Assembly (NCBI GenBank): GCA_013397115.1
Contig: VWZW01006271.1
Span: forward strand, 9,025-73,024
DNA from: Edolisoma coerulescens
Lineage: Eukaryota > Chordata > Aves > Passeriformes > Campephagidae
Direction of reading: 5' to 3'
Length of the DNA: 64,000 bases
A model generated the notes under the pieces. The model worked only from the letters and a program-made list of their open reading frames with translations, was not told the origin of the DNA and did not search any database. Positions 19,657-30,820 of this stretch are shown here, one piece after another. The number at the start of each line of letters is the position of its first letter. Position 1 is the first letter of the stretch. The position numbers and the translations under genes are program-made.

Positions 19657-22600
19657 AGAGCACGGGAGCCCGGTGCCTCCACAGCCCTGTCCCGCGCGGC
19701 ACGGCCTCGGCCGGCACCTCCGCCACGCCTGGCCTTGGCTCAGCCCTCGTCCCCTTGCAGCAGGGCTCTGCACCTGCACTGCTCTCCCCTGGTGCTTCCT
19801 GCTGACCGGTGTCACCCCCAGAGAGCTGCAGATTTATAGGGAGAAAGTCAGCAAACGAGAATAAAAGTGCTACACGTTATGGACACGAAGTCCGCGTTGA
19901 CGCCCGAGCTTCTCCTGCCCCCCAAACCACCCTGGGTTTGCTGCGCTCGTAGACCAAAGCAGTCTCAGACACCCCCATCCCAAAAGGGTCTCTGCAGGCT
20001 CCCAGGACTGGGATTTTGAAGCTGGGGAAGAGGGTCAGGTGCCTCACAGCCAGGGACACACCTCACAGTGATGCCAGGTCCTGGTGTGGTGGGCACCGGC
20101 CTGTCCCCCACGGGGCCGTGCCTCGGCGAGCCAGGGCTGGCAGCGGCACCGGCCCCGCTGCACCAGGCTGCCGTGAGAGGAAACTTCTGCTCTTCCACAG
20201 CACTGCCAGTTTCCTCTCTGCGGGCTAATTTTAACCACCGTGTCGCTGCAGTGCGTGTCAAAAACCTGACCCTCCTCTGACCTCCAACCTCCCACCCCGG
20301 CTACTGCTGGAGCGAGGCACCCTCGTGCACCCACAGCTGGGGTTGCCTCCGTTGGAAGGTGTCCCCCTGGAATCCTGTGTCCCCCTGTACCTGCATGGAG
20401 GGGGAGGAGAAGCCTTTTCCTCCTCAGTCCTCCCTGTGGAGGCAGCTGCTGCTGCAGGGAGGTGGTGTGAGCCGGGGGATCACAGGATTAGTATTTTGAG
20501 GAGCAACAGATCCATAACCACTGATTCTGCACCTATAAAACGTGTCCTACGGGACCGAGGTGAGCAAAGGACAAGGTGACAGCAGCTCAGCAGTTCCAGG
20601 AGCTGCTGGGGACCCTCTTTCCCAGGACAGCCCTTTGCTGCTTGTGACATCCAGCCAGGAGCAATCCCTGCCAGTGTCACCACAGGAACATTCCCATCCT
20701 CCTGGCTCTCCTTTAGGAACGATTGTGTGCAGGGGAAAGTCCAAAGGAAAGAGAACACGAGCGAAGTGGGAATGGCTGTCATGGGAAACATCCCTCCTGA
20801 GAGTTCCTGAGAGCTCTGGGCTGCAGCTGGGGGAAGTGGTGGAAACCTCACCATTGGCTTCACCCCCAGCTCCACGGGCTAATGCCACGGAGACCCAGCC
20901 TGACTCACACGGGGCAACTTCTGCCCAGGGATTTTCCAGTTTGGGGATCTGCAGTTCCGTTGTGCCCAAACAAAGTGCCCACCACCATCAGCCACGTGCC
21001 AGGGGATGCCAGGATGTGGCCGACAGCAGCAGCAGCAGGGAAGGGGGTGCAGGAACTGCCTGTATAGCTGGGGAAGAGATGGGTGCCCCATCCTGACACC
21101 ATTCCTGAGGGATTTCTCAGGACACCTCTAGAAATAAAAGCCACGTCCACGAGGTTTTCAGGAGGGGCTGGGGGCTGACACAGCTGCAGTGCAGCCATTG
21201 CTCCACAAAGGCTTAAATCGGAGCCTCTTGGATCAGGAATGATCGGGCAAAATGCAGAAGAGCTCCCTTCACCCTTGGCTGGGGCTGGGGACAAGGGCAG
21301 GTGGGATCACTCCTTCCTCCCCTGAAGAAGAAACCAGTAGGAAACACCAGATTTCCTGCCAAGCCAGCACAGCACATGCTTAAATCCAGCTCATCTGCTG
21401 GGGAGAAAAGAGCCCAACCAAAGGCCCATGACATAATGCCACAGCAACTCGTCTCATGAACACATTTTTCCAGCCCACATGAATGAAAAACAGGGAAGGA
21501 GCAAATGCTCCGCACATCCCCGTCACGTGCAGCCCTGCTCGGGGAGGACGCGGCAGAGCCCCGGGCTGCCGGCAGCCAGGCTGGGAAAGAAGTGACCCGT
21601 GACTGGCACCCAGGTCTCTCTCGAGCGGCGGAGAGGGGACCTTGCGTGCTGCCGAGCGACCCGCTTTGGTCAGAAACTTCCTGTTTCGGAGTGGAAACGC
21701 GAGTGCCAGCGCCGGGATAAGCGGGACGGCCGCGAAGGCGCTCGCCGGTGCACGTGGTGATGCCAGCGGAGCGTGGTGAGGACACCAGGGGCTGTGCCCG
21801 ACCTTCCCGAAGGAATGGCAGTATGAAATGACACGGTGGTGATGTGGCAGCAGGCAGCCCGGGGGGAATAGAGCCCTTCCCCCTCTGACCGTGCAGCGCG
21901 ACAGCAGGAACCGAAAGCCGGGCTCCGAGTCACTGCTGGGTATGAAAATAGGCCTGACACGAACGCAGCCGCTTTCAAAGGAAAACCGAAACCGAGAATT
22001 GCTGAAGTGGTCTGGTGCCCCCGTCCGTGACCCGGGCTCAGTTCCCCAGAGCCACCGCCGAGCCCCTCGCCACCGCGGTGCCTCTCGGGGACACGTGGCT
22101 GGGGAGCAGGCGTGGGACCGAGGTGGCTTCGGCTGCAGCAGCCCCGACTGCCAGCCTGGTCTCATGGGGGCTGGAGGGGAGATGTTTCCAATCTCCTGCT
22201 CCATCAGACAGGCTCACCACCAGCTCCAGCACCAGCCACCCACTGGGGGCTGGCGGCTGCTTGGCCACGCTGCCGAGGCTCATTAGCCAACTGCTAATTC
22301 ATGGGTCACACATTAACATACTGATCATTGAGTAAGACACAGCGGGACACACATTAACACACACTAACTGCCTGTAGAGACCCACTGGGCTGCGCATTAA
22401 CTGTACCAGCTGTTGTGTTTTCAAAGCCACTCTGCAGTGCCAGTGCCACCAGCACCTCACGAGTGTCACCTCCTGCCAGCGGTGAGCGGGGTATTCCCCA
22501 GTCTAACCAGGGGTTCTCAGATCTAATGAAGCTGATCCCCTCTATGGGGCTGTATTTCCCCCCACTGATAAAACAGGCAGAAGGGAAAAGCTTCCCTGAG

Positions 22601-24352
22601 CGCTGTGGAGGGCAGAGGACTCCCACACCACATCGCCACGTGTCCTCCAGGAGATTTAAGGCGAGGGGAGGGCGCTGTGCCCGAGGGGACACCTGCAGCT
22701 GGTGCCGGCGGGGTGACAGCACCAGAAACCAGCCCCGCTCTCGCTTCGGGTCAGCGGAGCGCCTCTGCCCCGGGGCCGGCCCCGCTGCTCCGCACGCGGC
22801 TCTCCCGCAGCTCCCAAAATCGCTGTCACACCCTCCGCCGCCTTCAATCAACTTTTACAACTTGTTAATTTTATGCAGCGTCCTAAAGAGCAAACAACTG
22901 GGAGGCAGGAATGCAGATTCCTTCAGCTAGTCCAAAGAGCCTCCGGCAGCGCAGCCAGCTGGCCAGGGGAGCCCTGCTCAGCCGCGGGGACCTGCCACAG
23001 CCCGGGGGAAACGTGGTCTGGAGGGGGCTGCCCCCGACCCTCGGCAGCCTCTGGCAATGCCACGCTGCTGCTGGAGGAGTGTGGAGGGATCCTGGCAGCT
23101 TCTCCCTCGGCAAAACCTGAGACTCCACAAGGAAACAGGAGGCAGCGGCTCTGGAGAAGGGATTGCTCGGAGGACAGGCTGCCATTGCCGGCTCTGCATT
23201 CCTGTGTGCGAGGGGGAGACACCAGCACATCCTGAGAGCTGGATTCAGAAGGGGAAAAGGACATGAGAAGTTTGAGTCATAGCATGGAGAGATCCCATCC
23301 CAGATTCGGAGATGGGAACGGGATAGGACCAGGACTCGGAGCCAAGCTCCAGCACGATCCAGCGTGGGGATAACACTGTTTTTGCCACATCATTTTAAAC
23401 ATGTCTTAGCTGAAGGAGCTGAACGATGCTGAAACCAAGCGAGCCCCAAACAATCTAAACCACGCAGCGACTGCACGGCCCAGCTGAAACGTTTGCACTG
23501 ACCCTGCTAAAACATCCAGGCAGGCCATGGCTCGGTGCCTCCCTGTGCCCTGGGCTGCCTCCTCCCATCCCTGGGGAGCCAGCTCGGAGGAGGAGCACCG
23601 AGGAAAGAGCCTCGTTTGGTCTCGTCCCTTCTGGGTTTCAATCTCACAGGCTCGCACAGAAGCTGGGCTGGGTTTAACCCTGGACTCACCACAGCCCAAC
23701 TCCTCTGGGCTCATTCCCCACCCAAGGAGCCCCTTGCTCTGCCCAGCCCCAAATACGGCTTGGAGGGGTTTGGCCACCTGGGTAGGGAGGCCCAAGGTGT
23801 CCATCCCAGCTGGGCAGAGGCGCTCACAGCTGGATGGAACCCTGGTTTCGGCAGCTGAGAGCTGCCTGCAGCCACAGGTCTCTCAGAGAAACTTTTAATT
23901 TTGACTAACCCCTCAAGCAGGCTCGGTGGACGAGGCTCCCACGTGCCTGCAATGCTGTGTGTGACCCGAGAGAGCAACTGGGGCTGCTGCAGGGACCAAA
24001 CCAAGGCACCTCTGGCTTGCATGGATCTCACTGCTAGACCCCGTGCACCAACCAGAGAGCACATCTGGGGAAAGGATCCGCCACATCCATGCCGGATGCT
24101 CCATCACAGAGAGGAGCATGAGAAAACACCCAAGGAAGACAGAGAAGTCCAGAAGAACCACTCCCGTTGCTCTTCCCCGTGGCCACTGCTGGAGAACCAC
24201 TCTCCAAAGAGAAAGTGTGGTCATGTCTTATCCTAAACTCTCTCCCAGCATCCTGAGCCTCACACAAGCACAGCTCCAGCCTCTGCACTGGGGCACACGG
24301 TCTCAGACGAGTCATCGCAGCAGATGTGCTTTGGCTTGGCAAACACCTCCGT

Positions 24353-24409
24353 CTTTCCAGCTTTAAAGGCCACACAGCTCAGCCAGGACTGGCCTTTAAA
24401 GCTGGAAAG
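24353..24409. repeat. Perfect 20-bp inverted repeat with 17-base loop
   Basis: The arms 24353-24372 and 24390-24409 are exact reverse complements (CTTTCCAGCTTTAAAGGCCA and its complement), separated by 24373-24389. Each arm itself contains a TTTAAA palindrome. It would form a stable 57-base hairpin in RNA from either strand. It could be a recent foldback duplication, a small non-autonomous element or an undescribed small-RNA precursor. No flanking direct repeats are obvious. Confidence 0.85.
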
Positions 24410-27007
24410 CAGCATGGAAAGGGAGCCAGCTGCCCACCATCACCAGGCTGTGCTGGGCTTGCCTCATCCAGTGCAGTGATGCAGAGAATACACATGGGTG
24501 ACATAAAGGTGCAAAGTGATGCATCTGAGCTGAGTCACTCCATTTTTAGGGTCAGAGAAGAAGCCCTGAGTAGCCTGCACAGATTCCTGCCAAGGTTCTG
24601 GTACCTGTCACTGCTGGCAGCTGTAGGACATCAGGGTGAGACCCAGTGACACAGGGGAAGCTGTGAGCAGCTCTGGGGCTCGGAGCCAAAATACCTCTGA
24701 GGGTGCTACAGGAACCTTTAGTTACTTTGTGGAAGAATCAATACCAAAGCCAAAGCAGATGCTCCAGACGGAAAACCATCCTCCAGATCCACCTAAAATT
24801 CCTGTGCCCAGGATGGCCTGGAGGGCTCACGCAGCCCAGCCCGGGACCAACTGCTTCCCTGGAGCTACACAGCCTGGAGAGGAAAGTTCCTGATGGATTC
24901 CAAACCAAGCTTTTGGCTTTCGCTGATGCTTGGAAAGACTTGCCCTAATGTCTTATTCACCTGTTACATGTGCTAAAGAACCTCACTGTCAGATCCAGGG
25001 AGCAGCAGCATTTGCAGCACGGAGCAGTTGGCTCCAGGCTGCATCCGACACCTCGTAGGCAGGAGGTGGCTCTTGAGCTTGTTTAATATTACCCCCACCA
25101 GAGCAGTCCCAGAGAAGATGATGGGATACAGGAAGTTTCCAGTGAGTAATGGGGACGTTTCATCTGGTTTGTGAGCGTCTGATTCTCCTCGTGTCCTCAG
25201 GCATTGCTGCCAACAGCTCAGCAAGGGCCATGGGCTCCTCCACAGCGTAAAATGGTGCCTCCAGTGAGACATGGAAGGAATTTTTGCAGGAACTTTCACT
25301 GGAGAGAGAATTTGCTTCCACCTACCATGGCCACATGTGCTGACCCCCACAGCAGTGACATATCCAGGGCATTTCTGCTCTTCAAGGTGAAGCCTTGAGC
25401 ACAGGACCACACATTTAAATTATCTGTCATGTGAACAAGGGGCTGAAAAATCACAGCTGTGGAAGAGGCAGATGACTCCTGGAGCAACAGTGAGTCACAC
25501 ACAGGGACTCCCTGTTACAGCCACCTCAGTGCCCTCCTCTCTCCCACCCCAGCTCCCAGCACATCCCCAAACTTCCCAAGGAAAGAAAGAGAAAAAGTCA
25601 GGCCGCAGAGTAAAGCCAAGTCTGAAGGAGCTCACACTGCTCCTCCCTTGCAAATCCTACCGGAACACGATCTGGGGAAGACAAATCCCTGAAATCCTGC
25701 CCCGAGCCTGTGCTCCCAGGCTGGGGAAGGAGGAAGGCAAGCTTCTTATCCTCAGCAAAGTCACCATGGCACCACTGACAGCTTTCAGAGGGCATGGGCT
25801 GCTCTCCCTGCCGCAGGAGCCTCCAGCCTTTTCCTTTTCGGGGACTGGGGGAATTTATTTCCTCTGCCATTTCGGAGGATGCCTGCCTTGCCAGAGATTG
25901 TTTTGCAGAGTTCAGACAGATAAGAAAGTGGTTAGCAGGCTCTTTGGTGGAGGAAGGGAGGATTGCTTAGTAAGGGAAAGGCGACTGCTCTGCTCTCAGC
26001 AGCCACATGCTGCCCTTCCTCTGAGGCCACCGCTCCAGAGCACGCTGGCGTTGGGGACAAGGCAGGGCCACCCCCACACCTCTCCACCCCGGGTGTTTTT
26101 CGGGTACATCTGCTCGTGGGGCCACACTGTGGGTGACCAGAGACTGTGTTCCTGTGCCAGGACTGGGATCTGTCTCTCCTGGAATCTGGGAAATGCAGCT
26201 GATGAACGTTCAATCCAACATCTCGATTGCAAATCTCAGGGCACTCTTGCGACAGTGAGAGCCCTTTCTGCAGGATATGTGGAGAAAAATAAAAAGGGGA
26301 GGAGGCCAGTCCAGGCTGCCCGTGCTGGGGGGACAGTGCTGTGGTTATCTGGCACCCTCCCTGTTCCAGAACGTGTCTCTGGAGTGGTGGCAGGAGGGAG
26401 CTGGCCCTGCTGAGGGGCTCACGAGGAGAAAACCCTGAAGATTCACCAAGAGCAAACTCCTTCCCAAGGACTTCCCTGTGGAGACAAGGAGAAACTGCCC
26501 CATGGTTTGACCCACAGAGTAACTCGGTGATCCTGTCCCACAGGACAAGGCACCAGCGTCACAGAGTGCTGATACAGTGGGAAGCTGGGCGGTGGAAGGA
26601 AAAGCCTGACAACACAGGAACGGGGGAGCAGGGATGGCAATCTACAATATAAAAACAGCAAAAAAAGGTGCAAACCAGAGCTCACCCTGACAGCCCCTAC
26701 CTGCCCTGCCTGCACCATCCACCTCTTGCCCCTTCCAGTGCCAACTCTGCTTCAGGCAGAGGGGAAATCATGGCATGGGGGACTTTCACCCCCGGAGGTG
26801 TTCACGGGCCGACCATCCCTCACAAACCTGACTCCTGACCTCGGCAGCAGGAGGGAGAGGAGAGGCAAGAGCTGGAATATTCTGCCTGGTCCTGGCAGAG
26901 CTGGCTGGGAAGCCATTTCTGTGAGTTTACACAGCTTATACGTTCTCCATGCAGTTCCTGGCCGCCTTCCATTGCAGATGAGAGTTTTATGTCGAATTTT
27001 AAGTTTG

Positions 27008-27060
27008 ACCACAAATATTTAAACTTCCTTGGACCACAAATGCTGTATCTTCTTTGTGGT
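27008..27060. promoter_or_regulatory. Cluster of three RUNX-like sites
   Basis: ACCACA occurs at 27008-27013 and 27033-27038 and its complement TGTGGT at 27055-27060, within an AT-rich stretch (26940-27120). The first two lie in near-identical contexts (GACCACAAAT). Intronic enhancer function is inferred only. Confidence 0.35.
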
Positions 27061-30000
27061 TTAGTTGGCACCAAATGAGTATTTACAGATCCCTATATGT
27101 CTGTCTGTCATTTAAATATCTCACGGAGGTGCCAAAGGCTTCCAAAGTGGAGGGGCTCCTCCAGCAGACCCCTGATTCCCCCTCCCTGCCCTTCCTCACC
27201 CAGCACAGGGGAGGGAGAGGTGCAGGCACTGGCCAAGCCCTTGCAGAGGGCACAGCTGCTCTGGGCTGAGCATTTCATACTTGCACTCTATTAAGTTTTC
27301 TTTCCAGAGAATGTCATCTGAGATCCCACCGTAACTTCCACAGTTCCCTGCCCTGGTGGATACTTGAACTGGGATGAAAGCGTTTGGAATTTTCTCCTCT
27401 TCTTTTAGGAAACTGAGTCTACAGGAGACTGTTTTAATGAGAACTGCTAAAACCTCCTAAAGCAGCACAGCTCCCACCTGGACACTGCTCGCAGCCTCCC
27501 CACGGGGGTTTTCACTTCCTCAAACGCCAGCGATTCTCAGCGGGCGATAATCCCAACCTGCCGAACTGGGATCCCGCTCTAGGTAAACTGGTCAGAGTGG
27601 TTAGTGCCAGTGGCACAACGGTGTCCAATTCAGGCAAGGCCGTTAGGCCAGGAAAATGCAGCCAAATAAACACCATAAAAGATCCCTCCTAAGCATCCAG
27701 TGCCAAAGGAGTTTGGTGTTGCCGTTACGTGGAGCTGGATGGGGAGCGCAGAGCTGAGGGTCCCTGAGCTGACACCCAGCTGGGTGGGTGACTTATGGGG
27801 AGCAGCAGCACAAAATCTGAGTTAAAGCACACATTGGTTTGAGTCAAGTTGTGTGTGTGTTTCATTTCCTTCAGACTTTTTAGTCTAGGACACAAACTGG
27901 ATGCTCATCCCACCAATTTCAGGGGAACTTTAGAACACAGAGATGCTGTTCCTGCAACACTGCTTTTCCCATCCCAGTGATCCACAGCACTGGCCGGCCA
28001 CAGCAGCACTTGGGGAGCTCTCCCACAACTCCCACCACCCCTTGAGGGGCGCAAAACAACGGCGTGCCCAGGGCAAAAGCTCCAGTGACGGCTGCCCACA
28101 TCAGAGGAAACAGATACCTGAGTCAGAGCCACGGGATGAGAAACCTCTGCTCCACAAACCAGAAGCCAGATGGAGCAACATCAGTGCCGAGCTGCCCCGG
28201 TGCTGCTCGCACGCCTCCCCAGCCCTGGATGCTGCTGGGAAGCTCGGGGCACTCTGGCTCTGCTCAGCTTTGGAAGTGGAAAGAGAAGCAGCTTTGCTCT
28301 GAACTAACAAAGCCCTCGTGGAAGGGCAGCTCGCGGGGCTGCCGCGTGCAGGGAGGAGCTCCTCCGGCTGCCGGCTGCTCTGTCAGGGCCAGGGCTGAAT
28401 TCCCTTGAAAACAGAGGGTGGGGATACAGCAGGCAATGGAATAACACCGGGAAAATGCCACCACGGCTCGGCTGGCTGCGACACCACAGCCCCAGAGATG
28501 TTACCAGCACTGGCATTCCCCCCCCGCCGCAAGAACCGCGCTGGCAGCGCGCTGCCGGCTCGGGGCAGGGCGGGAAGCGGCTCACACCATTTCCAGCAGC
28601 CACTCCAGGGAGGGACAAACGCTCTATTTTGCTCTACAGCGAAATGCTGCCACTTAGGGGACTCCCGATGACGTTCTTGTGCCTGAGAGCCCATGTCCTC
28701 TTCCAGGAGGGGCTGCTCCAAGCAGGACATGCTCCCTTAGCCTCCCAGAGAGGTAACTCGCGGCACTGGCCGTGAGCTCCGGCCCATGCGGATCCTGCTC
28801 TGCTTTAAGGAAGCAGCAAGCACAGCTCTGCTACTTATACCCAATACTCAGCTCTTCTGGCAAATGATTAATGGCCCGAGTTTTGCAGTTGCTCGCTTCC
28901 AGCTGGGCCAAGAGCTGCAAACACACCTAAGGAAGGGAAGGGAAGGAGGAATTGGAACGTTGGCTTGGTGGGGAAAGGAAAACTATTCGCTGTGTCTTTG
29001 TTTTCGGGAGAGCTCCTCCTCTCGGGAGCGGGATGCTGAGCGCAGAGCAGGGCCCCTGCCCCGAAACGGAGGAGCTGAAGCAGAACAATAGGGTGGGGAC
29101 TCTGGATGGGCCCTGACAAGTGGGGTGGGCTGGAGCGGGGGCACCGATCCATCCTTTTGACTTCATTCACACTTACAGCTGCATTAGAGACATTTCCTGA
29201 AAGCACAGTAGGAAGAGAGGGGTATTCGCTCACTCCACCCTCCATCTAACACCGTCCTCGCGATCCAGCCGTGCACCGAGAGCCAATTCTGGCCTCTGGC
29301 AGAGCTGCAGGCCAGACATTACAAGCGCTGGTGTGAGCAGCACAGGTCCCCACCCGATGAGCAGCACACAGACTTGGAGCACAAAGGAGGGGTGCAGCAG
29401 CCAGCAGAAAATGAAAAAAGAAAAAATAAAATCAACGTAGGGAAACGCAGAGCATTGTCCAAGGTGGACAAGAAGGTGTCAAGAATGGGATCTGAGTGTT
29501 TGGCTTCGGGACGAGGAAAGGTGCAGCCAGTGGGGGATATCAGATGAAAGGAGGCAGGTTGGGAAGGAGGGCAGCGACAGCCAGGCTGCACGGGGGCCTT
29601 GGGGCAGGATCCCACCCCGGGGCGAGCGCACGGCCGTGTCCCCAGCACGTCATCTCCCGGCGGTGCCAGGACCTGCAGCGGGAGCAGGGATTGGGAAGAG
29701 CGCGGTGACGAGCCCTGCGCCTGACTCACCCCGGCCCGGGAGCCTGCGCGGCCCCGGCGCATCGGGAGCCTGCATGTGGAGCCTGAAAAACAACTCTTTT
29801 TTTTCCCTCTTTTCTAAAAAACAAAAAGCCAGACGCCCTCTGCCAGATCTGGAGTTACTCAGGCTGACTCACAGCAAGGCTCTCCTGGCTCTGCTGGCAG
29901 TGCCTGCACGTACCTGGAGTGGGCTGTGCAGGCTGTGCTGGTGGCACCCACGGTGTCACACACCTGGAGCTGTGGCATTCCCCGAGTGCTGTGACAACAG

Positions 30001-30066
30001 CCTGCTGCAGCCAAGCTAATTATTTTCAGCTTCAAACTTCAACCATTTTTGGTGAATCCCCGAATG

Positions 30067-30095
30067 AAAAAAAAAAAAAAAANTTTTTTTTTTTT
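30067..30095. repeat. Poly(A)-N-poly(T) junction
   Basis: Sixteen A residues (30067-30082), one N (30083) and twelve T residues (30084-30095). Such a head-on junction is most likely an assembly or polishing artefact, or a collapsed homopolymer. Confidence 0.9.
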
Positions 30096-30748
30096 GTAAA
30101 TGGGAAAAGTATTTCTTTCATTCTCCCATAATACGAATCCAGCAAACATGAAAAACATGAACCCAAACCAAAGCTCAGACATCACATCTGGGGAGAGACC
30201 AAGCATGGAAAATTTTAATCCAAAGGTTAATGTTTGGGAAGCTCCGAGTGTGTGAAAAGAGGGGTTAGATGGGTGCTGCTCCGCGGCTCGAACAGTTATT
30301 GCCGCCAAGTGGCGGCTTTCAAACGGTGCCTGCCTGCCCCAGCCCAGGCACTCGGGGTCAGGAGCTAAAATAGAAAACAACTGAAATCACTGGAAGCAAA
30401 CAAACACTCAGATCAGATGCTGGAAAAGCCAAGCGAGGAAGGAGCCAGCAGCAAGAAATGCAACCCGAGCCCTGTGACTGGGAACGGCCTCCTGACTCAC
30501 CCTGGGTGAAGCGCACCAAACCACGGGGTGCTGGTGGCGCTTGAGACCCTCTCCTGCTCCCCGAGCCCTCCTGTGCCACCTCCAAGATCACTTGACAGCC
30601 CTGTGACACTCCTTGTCCCAACTGTCACCTCCATCTCCTTTGCTCACTGCTCTGCAGGGTCACACTTTAGTGGTTGTCACACCTTGGGGCTTTTTTCACC
30701 CCACACTTTTCTCACCTGAACCACCATTTCCTGCCCAAGGACAGAGCA

Positions 30749-30820
30749 CCCAACTCTTCCCCTTTCCCCAACTCTTGCCCTTCCCCCCAGCCCTTCCCCC
30801 TTTCCCCAACACCTCCCTGT
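30749..30820. repeat. Pyrimidine-rich low-complexity tract
   Basis: Repeated CCCTTCCCC and CTTTCCCCAACTC units over about 70 bases on the plus strand, purine-rich on the SMG6-sense strand. It explains the Pro/Ser-rich open frame through the region. Confidence 0.8.

Larger units (their letters stand above)
19027..25471 (-). other. SMG6: SMG6 28.4-kb intron, segment 1
   Basis: The first 6.4 kb (by coordinate) of the long intron 19027-47408. It holds a nested palindrome at 19600-19656, a CpG-dense stretch at 21500-22110, a block with repeated CATTAAC motifs at 22305-22405, a (CAG)5 run near 21024-21038 and the perfect inverted repeat 24353-24409. No recognised coding exon or transposon. Confidence 0.88.

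Noticed and set aside
21380..22204. 274-residue minus-strand open frame
   Set aside because: Crosses a CpG-rich patch where stops are rare. No domain is seen, and the SMG6 protein is already continuous across this intron.
25472..26413. 313-residue plus-strand open frame, the longest single one outside the N gap
   Set aside because: No recognised domain, low-complexity composition and no splice or start context. Several other frames near 280 codons occur in the same GC-rich DNA on both strands, so this length is not exceptional here.
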